A DNA stretch of 64,000 bases from Anaeramoeba ignava (GCA_028826165.1 JAPDFW010000067.1:406366-470365); one strand, 5' to 3'. Positions 1 through 15,004 are shown, numbered from the stretch's first letter. The notes: a model not told the origin generated them from the letters alone. A program made the numbers and translations.

Positions 1-3000
1 GTGGATAATGAGACTCAAGAATAAGTATCACTTGCAACAAGCTATTGATCGTGTTGATGCTGTTTGATTGATGGACTAAATATAAGATCACCTCTCTAAT
101 TTTCGGTATTTTGGAAAGAATATCTCTGAAAATGATATTCTGCGAAATTAAATTGGAAAAACATTTTGTTGTGATTTCGCTAAAATAGATTGTTTTCACA
201 AGATCAAGACTTGAGATGAATGATTTCAAATGCTGAATTTTCGCCGACTCATTCCTTTCAGTCACTATCACATTCTCGATCAATTTCACAATTTGATTCC
301 CGATTTCGTGAACTTGCTTAGTCGTGAGTTGGATTTTGTCTGGTTCGTTTTTGTTGGAATCTTGAGTGTTTTTCTGCGAATTTATTGTATTCAGCAGAAT
401 GTCGTAGAAATAGAAAATATTCACCAAATCAAAGAACACAATTGATAAAAACGATTTCTGTTTCTTTTTGATAAACTCATTTTCATCGATTATTTCTTTG
501 ATTTGTTTCTTGAAGTTTTTCTGGGATATTTTCCTCTCTTTTCTCGGTGTGTTCGGCTCTAAATCAACTTCCGATGTTTCTCCGCTAATAGACGGTCCTT
601 GTGAAGATGAAATTCCAGATGTTTCAGATTTTTCGTTTGTCAGATTGATGGAAATGTAATCCGAAAGAATTTGAATAAAGGATTTGTGGAAATTGAAGCT
701 GAAATGAGAAAAAATGTTCAAATCAAGAAGAAACTCGTTTTTCAGAATTCGCAGTGTTTTTTTTTCTGTAGTTAAAAGAAGCAAATTTTTCACAAGAGCA
801 AAAATTTCATTCTCAAATTCTTTAAAAGAGGTGTTTCTGAATATGTTATTTAAGAACGAGAATCCATGCTTTTTTTTCATATCTTTGCGGAATTCTTTTT
901 GCATGAAAATGGCAACAAATAATTGGCATAATTCACCAAATATTTTTATATTCATTTTGTTATCGTTATTATTGTTATTATTGCTATTGTTATTATTATT
1001 ATTTTCATTTTCATTAAAATCTACACCAATTCCAATATCAATATCATTTGCAATTTTAAGAAATCTGTCTTGAATGATCTTGTTGGTATTATTCAGACTA
1101 AATTCCTGTTGTTTGTTTGTTTTTTTGATGTGGTAACTCAATTCAATAAAAAAAGAAATAAAAGGATGAGAACCTCCAACAGCTACTAAATGTCTCGCTG
1201 CTGGAGATAAACAACAAGGAAAAACATCATTAGATTTGGCTCCATTTTCTAATTGCACAAAATCATTTTGCTTGGCTAATAACTGACCCTGAATATCTTT
1301 TGGATGCAATGCAAAAACCAAACTGAGCATCACGTTTTTAAATAATGTCTTTGCAGATGGACCAATATGGTTTGTTTGGGTTTCGTCAAGAAAACAATAT
1401 GGATAAAGAGCATAAATTGATGAAAGTTCTTTTTCTGATAAAGATTTTTTGAAAACAAAAACGGGACCAATACTCCCATAAAATGTTCTTTTTTTCTCAT
1501 CAAACATTTCGGGATTTTTCGCTAAAAATGGATTTTGTGCACCAACAAAGTTATGAATGAATATTTTTTTGGGCATTTCTGGGCATTTCAATTTGATTGT
1601 TTCATTGAATTGATCATTAACAAATAAATTCACTCTTTCAGAATTTTGAGACGCACTTTTCTGTGTTAAAGCAATAAAATTCCATCCATTTTCGCTAATC
1701 ATATTTTGTGGGATTATAAAAGTATTTTTTATTACTGGTTTGCTTTTGGAATGAATTTTGAATGTAAATGTGATCGTATAATTCGGTTGTTGTTTCATTT
1801 CAATTTGATTCAAATCGTTTTCGTCTTGCCTAAAATGGATATATAATTGAAAACCTTCTGATTGACTACTTGCAAACCCAAAAATCCTTGGTTTGTAATT
1901 TTGGTTGATATGAGAATAAGACGAGAATTTTTCGAATTTGAACCAAGTGCAAAATGTAAACTCGAGATTTAATTCTTTCTTGATTTCTGGGAGTTGAATA
2001 TACGAGTCTTTGGAATAGAAATCAAAAAAATCCAAATTTTGGTTTGATTTTCGAGAAAGCAAAGAAGTTAAGCTTTTGGAATAAATAAAAGCAAGTTTTT
2101 GGTTAAATTTTTGGAGGTGTTTGGTTAGTAATTTCATCTCCGTTTTGAGTTCGTAGGATGTGATCCAAATTGATCCCAAAAGAGAAATAAAAGACAAGAT
2201 TTTTTCCAAAATTTTTAAATTAGTTATTTTTGGAGCAAGCTCAAGAACGAAAGTGATTATTCCTCCATAACAACATCGAAGGATATTTTGGATTGATTGT
2301 TTGCATATTTTTTGGAATGTCTCGATAATTTCAAGAAAAATGACTTCGTGTTCAGGAGATTTTGAGATTATAGAAAAAATCAGTTTTAAAAAATCAGGGT
2401 TTTCGATTATATATTTGTCTCTAATAGCAAAATCTTTTCTCATCACCATTTTTATTAGAATTTGGTAAACTGTTCTTGGATTCACATTTTCAGGAAATAC
2501 ACCAATTACATCTACAAAGGCATCAAATCCAATAACTTTTTTGAATTTCTCGATATTTTCTGGGTTTTGGTAGATTAGATCAGAGAATAATGTTAGAATG
2601 TCAAGGAACAATTTTCCTCTTGATTCTTTCATAACTAACAAAGTGACTAAATTTGTGAGTAATTCTATTTCGAAAAAGATTTTTTGAAGAGGTTTTCGAT
2701 TTTGTTGTATTGCATTTGAGAATAATTTTAAAATCATTTTTGTTGGTTTTTCATTTTCATTTAAATTTTGATTTTCATTTTCATTTTCATTTTCATTTTC
2801 ATTTTCATTTGAATTATTTAAATTTTGATTTTCATTTAAATTATTTAAATTTTGATTTTCATTTAAATTTTGATTTTGATTTTGATTTTGATTTAAATTA
2901 TTTTCATTTTCATTTTCATTTAAAGATTTTCATTTTCATTTAAATTATTTTCATTTTCATTTAGATTTTCATTTAAATTTTCATTTAAATTATTGATTTT

Positions 3001-6000
3001 AATTGATGGGAGTGATTTTTCGCGAATAAATATTTCTGAAATGATTTGATTAAAAAAAGGTAGAATATTCATTTCATGATAATTGTTTGGAATCTTTTTC
3101 ATCATTTCAGATAAATGATAATGTGCAAATGCTTTAGTTTTTGGGTAGAAAATCCAGGATAGAAGCATTTCATATGTTTCTGGGTGATTGAATAAACGCA
3201 AATGATTTTTCTTATAACATAAGAATACATGGAAAATTCCCATAACTTTTGAGAAATATTTATCATTATTTGGAGATGAGGAGAGCAAATGAGAAAGAAT
3301 AGTTGTGAAAGTTTCAAACCCATTCATTTTAGATAATCTATTGATGGCTTTTTTCACGTTCTGGGTAAAAATATAAGACAATATTTTGATCCAAAATGAT
3401 AATATGGAGAAATTGTCTATATTTTCTGTTGCAAAATCGTTTAAATCATAAATGGAAATGGGGCTGTTTAAAATCAATTCTGAAGATATTTTAGTGAGCA
3501 ATATTGATAAACATTTGCGAGATGAAACAAATTTTGGATCGTTTTTTGTGTTAAATTGGGGATCGAATAGAAAGTAATTCGAAAGAAAAACTTTCCAAAA
3601 TAGTTTCGGATAAATAGTTTTCCAGTCATCAGGTTGGAAATTCTTTTCGAATTCAAACAAAATATAGAATTGAAGAGCAGGATATTCATTGTTCAGTATT
3701 TGGAGACTTTTTTTAACTAATGGAGGATCATTCTCGAATGAAGAGAATATATCAATGTAAATGTAAAAAAATCTCTGAAGAAATGAAGAGACTATTTCTT
3801 TTGCTGATAATTTTGGAGTAATTTGACTTTTTTCTTGATTAATTTCGAATCTTTTTAGTGATTGAGAAATGTAGTTGCCTAATAAAGTTGATTTTTGAGA
3901 GAATTCAGTGTTTATAAACAACCGGAACTTTTGGAATAATTCATCAATATAAGGTTCAGATGGATATTTGTTTTGGGCTCGATTTTGTTGTTCTTTATTG
4001 ATAAAATATGATGGTTTAATAAATCCAGATATTTCTTGTGATCTTGAGAAATCAAAGTTTTCAAGGGAAATTATTTTTTTTGGATGAAGATTTTCTTGAG
4101 GTTTTTGAACTAAGAAAATGAATAAATTTAAGAATAACAATAAGAAGTTAAAAAAAAAATTAAGTTTTCTTGCAATAAATAAAAACAAAATATACTTTGA
4201 TTATCATTATTATTGATTTGGTTTGGGTTTCCAGTCTTTTTTTGATTTTTTTTCTGAATTAAAAAGTTGCTTAATTTAATGAAAGCCCAATGTGCAAATT
4301 CTCTTAAATTATGAATCACATTACAATTTGCTGCAAATTCTTCAATTCCAAAATCTTTGAGTAAATTTAAAAGGAAATTCATGCTAGTATTAAATAATTG
4401 GAATTCCAAGTGATTTAAAGTAAATTTTTCTATAAGATGATTTTCTTGAATGGTTAAATTAGAATAAGATGATTCTAATTTAATTGTTTTTCTAGAAGCA
4501 ATTTCGAAATGGAAAAATTTTGTTTTGTAATAATCCGAAAGTGAATTTTCATAAACAGAAAATGATTCCAATTCATTTTGTTTTAAATTTAAATTTAAAT
4601 TTTGATTTTGATTTTGATTTCGAGTTATCCCAAGATTTGGAAGAGATGAATTTGGTTGTTTGAAAAAATTAAATAATAGTTTCACAATATTTGCTTCATC
4701 TTCTTCAGAATAAATCTCTAAATTTGTTAATTTCTCCAAAATATCCAAATGAGTTAATAACAGATCATATTGTTTTCTTGTGAAAAGAAATGATTCTCTG
4801 AGTTTTAGCATTTCTTCAAAACACTCTAAATAGAGAAAAGGTAATTCCATGTAAATTTGTTTTATAAAAAAGCAAAATGAATATTACCTAATAATGATGA
4901 TACTAATTTTTGATTTTTTGCTTCAGTTAACATCTCTCTTGGAGGAAGAACTTCATGAATTTTAAAAAATTTAGAAATTATATCCAAAACTTGTGTGTGA
5001 ATAAATTGAACCATAAAAAGGTTATTAACTGCAATTTCTGGTTTTGTTTTCTTTAAGAAAAATTGAATAGAATAAAATTATATTATTATATATTTTCTTT
5101 TCTTTTTCCAAGAAAATAAATGATACTCTTTGAATTTGGATAATATTGATGATTTGAGTTATTAATTTAATATAAGAAATCAATATTTCTAAAACATTAA
5201 AACAACGAAGAATAGTTCTATTGTATTTTGATCTTGATAAAATTGAGATCATTTGAAGAGAGCGAAGTGAATTGAAATCGATTTCTTTTGAAATTTTAAA
5301 TGATTTTCTAATTTCAAGGTGATCAAATTGTGAATATTTTTGTACATTATTATTTAATTCTTCTTTTTCCATTTCTGTTTCTCCAAATTCATTTGATTCT
5401 TGAGATAAATCTGAAGTTGTTTCTAGATTTTCTTCAAAGTCTAATAGATTTATATTTTGATTTATATTTATATTTTGATTTTGATTTTGATTTTGATTTT
5501 GATTTTGATTTTGATTTTGATTTTGATTTTCATTTTGATTTTCATTTTGATTTTGATTTTGATTTTCATTTTCATTTTGATTTTCATTTTGTTTTTGATT
5601 TTCATTTTGTTTTTGATTTTCATTTTGATTTTCATTTAAATTTTGATTTTGATTTTCATTTTGATTTTCATTTAAATTTTGATTTTCATTTAAATTTTGA
5701 TTTTGATTTTGATTTTGATTTTGATTTTGATTTTGATTTTGATTTTGATTTTGATTTTGATTTTGATTTTGATTTTGATTTTGATTTTGATTTTGATTTT
5801 GATTTTGATTTAGATTTTGATTTTGATTTATAAAATCTATTTTAAAAATTAAAGATAAATTATTTTAATTTTTAAATTTAATTTCCTAAATAAAAAAAAA
5901 CACAGAAAATATTAAATTACTCGAAATTGAAGAAAATGAAAAGCAATCATATGTAATAATAGAATTTATTAATTGTAAAGGATGAGCTGAATGATTTTCA

Positions 6001-6358
6001 ATAGCAGAAATAATTTCTTCAGAAATTAATTCACGTTGATATTTTAAATCATCAGGTAATAATTCAAAATCAAAAATATCAGTTTTTTCTTGAGGAGGAT
6101 ACCAATTAAAATAATTTTCAATAAATAAAGGAACAAATTGCTTCATTTTCTCAACAATTTCAAACTATTTTTATTAATTTTAATTTTATAAATTAATTTT
6201 TATTTTAATTTTTATATTAATTTAAAACAAACTCCAGTATTTTTTGGATTAAATTCTTTCCAAATTTGATGAAGAGTTTCATTTTTTTCAAAATAATTTG
6301 TTTCTAAATCATTTCTTTTTTCAAGATTTTTTGATACTTCTAAAAAAAGTTGTAACAT
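1..6358 (-). CDS. BEACH-family giant protein (WDFY3/Lvs-like), N-terminal and central part, open at left edge
   Basis: BEACH proteins act in membrane traffic and selective autophagy. Six exons can be read: 6358-6233, 6164-5921, 5836-5127, 5050-4888, 4825-4196 and 4109 to beyond position 1. All introns are GT-AG (62-86 nt) and the phases agree at every join. The start is the first ATG after a T-rich promoter. About 2000 residues are visible: alpha-helical armadillo-like sequence, an Asn/Gln tract, then (about 1940-1380) a ConA/LamG-like sandwich with FTFCTWFKFE, FGFASSQSEGF and WNFIALTQK. The GPVFVFKKSLSEKELSSIYA stretch follows (about 1480-1420). This resembles the lectin-like module upstream of PH-BEACH in WDFY3 and neurobeachin. 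The PH, BEACH and WD40 domains would lie left of the window. One frame break in the Asn/Glu tract near 2920 must be bridged. The exact subfamily is uncertain. Confidence 0.75.
2915..2930 (-). other. Frame break in Asn/Glu repeat of the BEACH gene
   Basis: The frame coming from 4109 ends in a TAA inside an AATGAA repeat. The frame after it runs open to position 1 with family-like protein. Removing two bases (CT) or adding one restores AAT-TTA-AAT-GAA reading. No intron fits here. An assembly or haplotype indel in a repeat is the simplest explanation. Confidence 0.6.
5457..5835 (-). repeat. (GATTTT)n hexamer array encoding an Asn-Gln tract in the BEACH gene
   Basis: A near-perfect array of the 6-mer GATTTT on the plus strand, with GATTTTCATTTT and TTTAAA variants. 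On the coding (minus) strand it reads CAAAAT repeats, giving alternating Gln-Asn with some Glu. It lies at the start of exon 3. The same hexamer recurs non-coding at 20160-20290, 43027-43125 and 45438-45800. Confidence 0.85.
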
Positions 6359-6740
6359 TTTGAAAGAAAGAAAAAGTTAAAAAAAAATAAAAAATGAAAA
6401 AAAAAATAAAAAATGAAAAAAAAGGAAAATAGCAAAAAAAAAAAAAAATTTTTTAAAATAAAAAAAAAGAGGAATTTGTTTTGTTTTGTTTTTTTATTTG
6501 AAAGAAAGAAAGAAAAAAAGAAAGAAAGAAAGAGAATTAAATTTGATTTTAGTTTTTGAATTTGATTTTAAATTTTGATTTTTGAATTTAATTTTGAATT
6601 TAATTTTAATTTTAAATTTAATTTTGAATTTAATTTTAAATTTTGATCTTAATTTAAATTTTGAATTTAAATTTTGTTTTTGTTTTTGTTTTTGTTTTAA
6701 TTTTAATTTTGATTTAATTTTGATTTAATTTTAATTTGAA
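6359..6740. other. Intergenic: BEACH promoter and 3' flank of the receptor gene
   Basis: Positions 6359-6480, read on the minus strand, hold T-runs with TCATTTTTT motifs just upstream of the BEACH start, matching other genes here. Positions 6490-6535 are an AAAG tract. Positions 6540-6740 are AT repeats around TTTGAATTTAATTTT. I see no gene here. Confidence 0.6.
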
Positions 6741-9700
6741 TTATTTGCATTTCTCAAGGAAGATATTCCTAAATAACATATAGAAAAAGATAATAAGAGC
6801 ATAAAAAGAAGAAAGAGCTCCAAGTGCATAAACAAAATAGGTAAGACCGTTATTAACGTCTTTCGTTGGTTGCTTAAGAAGAGACACACCTCCATAAGAC
6901 CAACCAGCTTGTATAACTGTCAAAGAGGAGAAAAAAGTGAGCGCCATTAAAGAAACAGTTTGCAGAAAATTGTGGAAATTGGAAACGAAAGGTTTAGTTT
7001 GAAAATGGATCAACGCAATCAACAGACAAAAAGTGGAAACGATATATGCTTTCAAAACAGGCTCGTTGATCAAAATGAAGACGACAATCAAAGCAATTCG
7101 CCACCCAATCATAAGAGCACTATACCAATAGTATTTGTCCTTAAAAGGGAAATAAAGTGGGGATAAAATGGTGAAAACTCTACGAGATTTTTTGAATTTT
7201 TTCAAGATGAAGAAGAGAACCAACGGGAATGCGCATACAATAATGGTGAATATGATTGCAATGATTTGACCTGTGGTATAGCATTTGATTTCTCCGTCAC
7301 GGAACATGCGCAACTCCTCACCAGAAGCAAATTTGATTTTAATGCAATAAGTCAATTCAAGAAGAGTTTTAAGGATAATAAAATGGCTCATGATTCCGAG
7401 CGTTAGAAGACCCACAAGTAGACGCTTGCCTAGTGAATATGATGGATATGGTGGCCCTTTCATGTCTCGTTGTTCTTTGAGTCTTTCAATGAGTTCTCCA
7501 AAACCACCTTCGTCTTCTGAAGAAAGATTCAATTTCTGCAATTCCGGATAAATTTTCATCAATTTATCAATATTGATATCCTTAATATCAACATCAGCCA
7601 AGTCGGAGAGATCCTCGTCATTAGCGAGAGTTGGAAGCGAGGATGTGTCGCTATCAGGGTTGTTGTCTATGTTTTTATTTTGTGAATCTGGAGGGATCAC
7701 ATTCTCAGAAATTTGTTGTTCTGCGCGTTGCCATTTCGCAATTTCTGAGTCTGAGATGAGCTTTTGATCAGGAATTGTATTGTTATCCTTATCCTTCTCT
7801 TGATCCTCAATAAGTTTATCTTTGTCACCAAAATCAAGCTGTTTATTTTCATTCTCATTTTCATTTTCATTCTCATTTTCATTTTCCAAATTTTTTGAGT
7901 TTTTTCCACGAAGTAATTGAATGAGTTTTATGAGTAAAAAAACAAAAATGATAGCAAGAATAAACACGATCGGCCCGATAAGTTGCATGAGTATTTTCTG
8001 GACTGCATTGAGAGATTTGGCGGGACATGCACCTGCATCTCCGAAGATTGCGAGGTTTGTTTGGAGATTAAAAAGTGCCGAGAAGGAATCCAAAATTTCA
8101 CCGAGAGCCACAAAGGGATTTTCGACGATGGAGGGGAGAACGATCATCAAGACCTGGAAGAAATGCATGAAGATGTGGAAATGGGCGGTTTTCATCTGGG
8201 GAATATAGAGGAGGATAATAGCATAAAACAAGGCTTTTGGGAGAGCCAATGCAATATAAACACCTGAATCCGAACTACATTTTGTTTTCTCAACACATTC
8301 TCCACTTGGGTTAAGGGTTTCTGTATATCCGTCCTTGCATTTTCCACAAAGAATACCCTCACGGTTATTTCCACATTCGTTGTAAAGATGAAGATCCTCT
8401 TCCTTTTTCACTGTGCAATATCCGAACGGACAAAAATAAAATTTTAATGATCCTTGATAATCAGTTTGAACTCCCCAATAGTCACTGTTAGCTCTTACAT
8501 CAGAACCCCCAAGACAAATCCCTCCAAGTGGACAATCGAAGCACGGCTCAGTCTCCAAAGATTCTAACCCCGTTGCGAAGTTGTATGTATCTATTGGGCA
8601 TCTTTTGCATTCGAAAACAAGTTGCTTTTCAAATTGGAAATGTGTTTCCTCTTTGGCTTCCCAATTGTTTTCAATGGGACATTGCAGAAGTTTTAATGAA
8701 GTTGAAATCAAGGAAGAATCATCTGTTAGAATTTCCATGAAAATGGTATCATTTTGGTCTGTTTTAATGACAATATTGTTCATCTGGAAAATTTTTGTAA
8801 TTCTGGAAAAAATAGTGGAAACAATTTCGCCCGAATTTCCATCATAAACAGAACCATCATCGAAGAAGTTGCCATCACCAGTAAGGAAGATTGCACCGCC
8901 TTGGATCGCAGTATTGTTGCTAAATTGGTTTTTGCTAAATGTGATATTGCAATTTCTAATGTCGAAATAGAGAGAACCTCCAAGTTTCCCATTGTTATTC
9001 TCAAACACATTCTGTTGGAATACAAGAACATCCTCGTTGACTGAGGTAGAGTAACTCTGTTCAATAGTAGATATCATTTGGAATGATGCTGCTCCATAGA
9101 AACCTTCATTATAGGTGAAGTTATTGCTGTCAAATTGATAAGTCACTTTTTGGAGTTTATTGAAAACAATCGACAATGCTGCTGTTCTTGTTGATCCTTT
9201 GTTCATGAAAAAAGTGTTATTTGTGAAGCTTGTCGAAAATATGGTACTTTGTGAGTGGCGGATACCCATTGCGCCATTGAATTCCGCTGAATTTTTGGAG
9301 AAATAATTGTCCACAAATTCAGTATTTAATTGCTTGTTTTTTAAATTATCTTCAATATAAAATGCTCCATAAGTTTTTCCGTTATTATTAATAAAGCTTG
9401 TGTTTTCGAGATATAAGCTCACTGCTGTTTGAACTTGATTGATTTGCAGATAAATTGCACCAATGTCTCCAATGTTAGAAATAAATTGGTTCCCATTTAT
9501 TCTCATTTCTGAATTGCTTGTTGTGGTATCCTCCACAATATAAACACTTCCTGCTCCATTAAAGCTATTATTATTGCTTTGAAACAAACTTGATATAATT
9601 TCAATTTCTTGTGCATTTTCTATATAAATTGCTCCTGAATATGTTGCACTTGAATTCTCATTTGTAATTTCAATTGAATTTCCATAAATTTCGCATGAAT

Positions 9701-10125
9701 CAATGGTTATGTTTGTGTTTGTAGCATGGATAACTGGTGCTAATATTGTCGATATTGATGTGTTTGCTTTGCAATTTCTCAAAATAGTATTCTGGATCGT
9801 TAGTGATCCTGAAGATCCTGGAAATTCTGTTTTCATCCACCAATTGTGATTACAATCAATTATAGGTTTAAATGCTGGATTTTTTGCTGTGAAAATTAAT
9901 GATTTTGTTAATGTGAGTTGATTATCATTTGGTGACGAATATGTCCCGTTATTTATCAAAATTGTGAAACCTTCTGATGCTTTTGTTATTCCTTCTTTTA
10001 GTGTTTTGCATGGAAAATCTATGCTCAGACAATCATTTTGGTCATTCCCATTAGTGGAAACATATATTTGTGCTTTTGTTTCATATGTTAGTAGAAATAG
10101 GATTATCAAAATTTTGAAGAACCAA
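6741..10125 (-). CDS. Beta-helix, Cys-rich, multi-pass surface receptor-like protein (main exon)
   Basis: A 1131-residue protein if joined to the proposed exon 1 at 15015-15005. The order is: hydrophobic signal segment; right-handed parallel beta-helix (about 20-490) with many short N-G-A-I/F-Y-I-x rungs; a Cys-rich EGF/ephrin-receptor-like stretch (about 510-640, CKRCP, CFDCPLGGICLGG, CGKCKDGY); then some 8-9 membrane helices (about 655-1115). An acidic cytoplasmic insert (about 765-890, NENENE tract) splits them. This architecture is known from large protist surface families of the Pmp/beta-helix-TRP-like kind; the ligand is unknown. No ATG lies in frame upstream of the main exon: the frame meets a stop near 10140, after an AG acceptor at 10127-10126. 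The first ATG downstream would remove the signal peptide. Confidence 0.75.
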
Positions 10126-13100
10126 CTAATTAAAACAAATTTTATTATTTATAATTTAATTTATAATTTAATTTATAATTTTATTTATATTTTTATTTAT
10201 AATTTTATTTATAATTTTATTTATAATTTAATTTATAATTTTAATTTATAATTTAATTTATAATTTTATTTATAATTTAATTTATAATTTTATTTATATT
10301 TTTATTTATAATTTAATTTATAATTTTTATTTATAATTTTATTTATAATTTTATTTATAATTTAATTTATAATTTTAATTTATAATTTTATTTATTTTAT
10401 TTATAATTTTAATTTATAATTTTATTTATATTTTAATTTATAATTTAATTTATAATTTTATTTATAATTTAATTTATAATTTTATAATTTAATTTATAAT
10501 TTTATTTATAATTTTATTTATTTAATTTATAATTTTATTTATAATTTTATTAATATTTTTATTTATATAATTTTATTTATATTTTTATTTTATAATTTAA
10601 TTTTTATTTTTAATTTAATTTATAATTTTTATTTTATAATTTTTATTTATATTTTATTTTATAATTTTTATTTATAATTTATATTTTATAATTTTATTTA
10701 TAATTTTATTTATAATTTTTATTTATAATTTTATTTATAATTTTATTTATAATTTTATTTATAATTTTATTTATAATTTTATTTATAATTTTATTTATAA
10801 TTTTATTTATATTTTTATTTATAATTTTAATTTATAATTTTATTTATAATTTTAATTTATATTTTAATTTATAATTTTAATTTATAATTTTATTTATAAT
10901 TTAATTTATAATTTAATTTATAATTTTAATTTATAATTCAATTTATAATTTTTTTATATTTTTATTTTTATTTATAATTTTAATTTATAATTTTATTTAT
11001 AATTTAATTTATAATTTTTATTTATAATTTTATTTATAATTTTATTTATAATTTTATTTATAATTTTATTTATAATTTTTATTTATAATTTTATTTATAA
11101 TTTTATTTTATAATTTTATTTATAATTTTATTTATAATTTTATTTATAATTTTATTTATAATTTTATTTTTATAATTTTATTTATAATTTTATTTTATTT
11201 TATTTATAATTTTAATTTATAATTTTTATTTATAATTTTATTTTATAATTTAATTTTATTTTTATTTATAATTTTATTTATAATTTTAATTTATAATTTT
11301 ATTTATAATTTTATTTATAATTTTTATTTATAATTTTAATTTATAATTTTATTTATATTTTAATTTATAATTTTATTTTATAATTTAATTTTATTTTAAT
11401 TTATAATTTTAATTTATAATTTTATTTATAATTTTAATTTTTATAATTTTATTTATAATTTTAATTTATAATTTTTATTTATAATTTTATTTTATAATTT
11501 TATTTATAATTTTATTTATAATTTTATTTATAATTTAATTTTATTTTTATTTATAATTTTATTTATAATTTTATTTATAATTTTATTTATAATTTTAATT
11601 TATAATTTTATTTTAATTTTATTATAATTTAATTTATAATTTAATTTATAAATTTATAATTTTATTTATAATTTTAATTTATAATTTTATTTATAATTTT
11701 ATTTATAATTTTATTTATAATTTTATTTATAATTTTAATTTATAATTTTATTTATAATTTTATTTATAATTTTTATTTATAATTTTATTTTATAATTTTA
11801 TTTTTAATTTTTATTTTATATTTTTTATTTATAATTTAATTTTTTTATTTAATTTATAATTTAATTTATAATTTTATTTATAATTTTATTTATAATTTAA
11901 TTTATAATTTTATTTATAATTTAATTTATATTTTTATTTATATTTTTATTTTAATTTTATTTTTATATTTTATTTTAATTTTATTTTATAATTTTAATTT
12001 ATAATTTTATTTATAATTTAATTTATAATTTTTTTTTTTTATTTTTATTTATAATTTTATTTATAATTTTAATTTATATTTTTTATTTATAATTTTATTT
12101 ATAATTTTATTTTATAATTTTATTTTGTAATTTTATTTATAATTTTTATTTATAATTTAATTTATAATTTAATTTATAATTTTATTTATAATTTTATTTT
12201 ATATTTTATTTTATTATTTTATTTATAATTTTATTTATAATTTTATTTATAATTTTATTTATAATTTAATTTATAATTTTATTTATAATTTAATTTATAA
12301 TTTTATTTATAATTTAATTTATAATTTTTTATATTTTTATTTATAATTTAATTTATAATTTTATTTATATTTTAATTTATAATTTTATTTATATTTTTAT
12401 TTATAATTTAATTTATATTTTTATTTTATAATTTTTTATTTATAATTTATAATTTTATTTATAATTTTATTTATATTTTAATTTATAATTTTATTTATAT
12501 TTAATTTTAATTTATATTTTTATTTATAATTTTAATTTTATTTATATTTTAATTTATAATTTTATTTATAATTTTAATTTATATTTTAATTTATATTTTT
12601 AATTTATAATTTTATTTATAATTTTTATTTATAATTTTATTTTATATTTTAATTTATATTTTAATTTATAATTTTATTTATAATTTTATTTATAATTTTA
12701 TTTATAATTTTAATTTATAATTTTATTTATAATTTTATTTATAATTTAATTTATAATTTTAATTTATAATTTTATTTATAATTTTAATTTATAATTTTAT
12801 TTTAATTTTTTTTATTTATATTTTAATTTATAATTTTATTTATAATTTTATTTTATAATTTTAATTTATATTTTAATTTATAATTTTATTTATAATTTTA
12901 TTTATAATTTTAATTTATAATTTTTATTTATAATTTTTATTTATAATTTTTATTTATAATTTAATTTATAATTTTAATTTATAATTTTATTTATAATTTT
13001 ATTTTATGAATTTATTTTTATTTTTTATTTTTAATTTTATAATTTTATTTATAATTTAATTTATAATTTTAATTTATATTTTTTTTTTTTAATTTATATT

Positions 13101-15004
13101 TATATTTATAATTTATATTTATAATTTAATTTATAATTTTAATTTATAATTTTAATTTATAATTTTATTTATAATTTTTATTTATAATTTAATTTATAAT
13201 TTTATTTATAATTTTATTTATATTTTTATTTATAATTTTATTTATAATTTTATTTATAATTTAATTTATAATTTTATTTATAATTTAATTTATAATTTTT
13301 ATTTTATAATTTAATTTATAATTTTATTTTTATTTTTATTTTTTTTATTTATAATTTTTATTTATAATTTTAATTTATAATTTTATTTATAATTTTAATT
13401 TATAATTTTTAATTTATAATTTTATTTATAATTTTATTTATAATTTTAATTTATAATTTTATTTATAATTTTATTTTAATTTTTAATTTATAATTTTATT
13501 TATAATTTTTATTTATAATTTTATTTATAAATTTAATTTATAATTTAATTTATAATTTAATTTATAATTTTATTTATAATTTAATTTATAATTTAATTTA
13601 TAATTTAATTTATATTTAATTTATAATTTTATTTATAATTTAATTTATAATTTTAATTTATAATTTTTATTTATAATTTTTATTTATATATTTTATTTAT
13701 AATTTTTTTATTTATAATTTTTTTTTATAATTTAATTTATTATTTTAATTTATAATTTTAATTTATATTTTTATTTTATAATTTTATTTATAATTTTATT
13801 TATAATTTTTATTTATAATTTTAATTTATAATTTTATTTATAATTTTAATTTATAATTTAATTTATAATTTTATTTATAATTTAATTTATAATTTAATTT
13901 ATAATTTTTATTTATAATTTTATTTATAATTTTATTTATAATTTTATTTATAATTTTATTTATAATTTAATTTATTTTTATTTTAATTTTTATTTATAAT
14001 TTTTATTTTTATAATTTAATTTATAATTTTATTTATAATTTTAATTTATAATTTTATTTATAATTTTTATTTTTATAATTTTATTTATATTTTTATTTAT
14101 AATTTTAATTTATAATTTTATTTTATAATTTTATTTATAATTTTATTTTATAATTTTATTTATAATTTATTTTTTTTAATTTTATAATTTTATTTATAAT
14201 TTTATTTATAATTTTATTTATAATTTTTATTTATAATTTAATTTTATAATTTTATTTATAATTTTATTTATAATTTTATTTATAATTTTATTTATAATTT
14301 TTATTTATAATTTAATTTATAATTTTATTTATATATTTTTTATTTATAATTTTATTTATAATTTTATTTATAATTTTATTTATAATTTTATTTATAATTT
14401 TTAATTTATAATTTTAATTTATAATTTATTTTTATTTATTTATAATTTTATTTATATTTTTATTTATAATTTTATTTATAATTTTATTTATAATTTTATT
14501 TATAATTTTTATTTATAATTTAATTTATAATTTTATTTATATTTAATTTATAATTTAATTTATATTTAATTTATAATTTTATTTATAATTTAATTTTATT
14601 TTTATTTTATAATTTTTAATTTATATTTTAATTTATATTTTTATTTATAATTTAATTTATAATTTAATTTATAATTTTATTTATAATTTAATTTTTATAT
14701 TTTTAATTTATATTTTTATTTATAATTTTATTTATAATTTTATTTATAATTTTTATTTATAATTTTTATTTATAATTTAATTTATAATTTTATTTATAAT
14801 TTTATTTATAATTTTATTTATAATTTTATTTATAATTTTATTTATAATTTTATTTATAATTTAATTTATAATTTTATTTATAATTTTATTTATAATTTAA
14901 TTTATAATTTAATTTATAATTTAATTTATAATTTTATTTATAATTTTATATATAATTTATTTATAATTTAATTTATAATTTTATTTATTATTTGGATTAA
15001 GAAC
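10126..15004 (-). repeat. 4.9-kb A/T-only repeat block, probable intron 1 of the receptor gene
   Basis: About 4.88 kb built from imperfect ATTTATAATTTT and ATTTATAATTTA units on the plus strand. G or C is almost absent (isolated ones near 10939, 12126 and 13008). If the exon at 15015-15005 is right, the whole block is one GT-AG intron (donor GTTCTT, acceptor TTTTAATTAG). No ORF of interest is seen on either strand. Confidence 0.7.

Noticed and set aside
10126-14990. Possible CRISPR-like or telomere-like array
   Set aside because: There are no spacers and no G-rich strand. The units are imperfect A/T words of varying length, not a defined repeat-spacer or telomere repeat.
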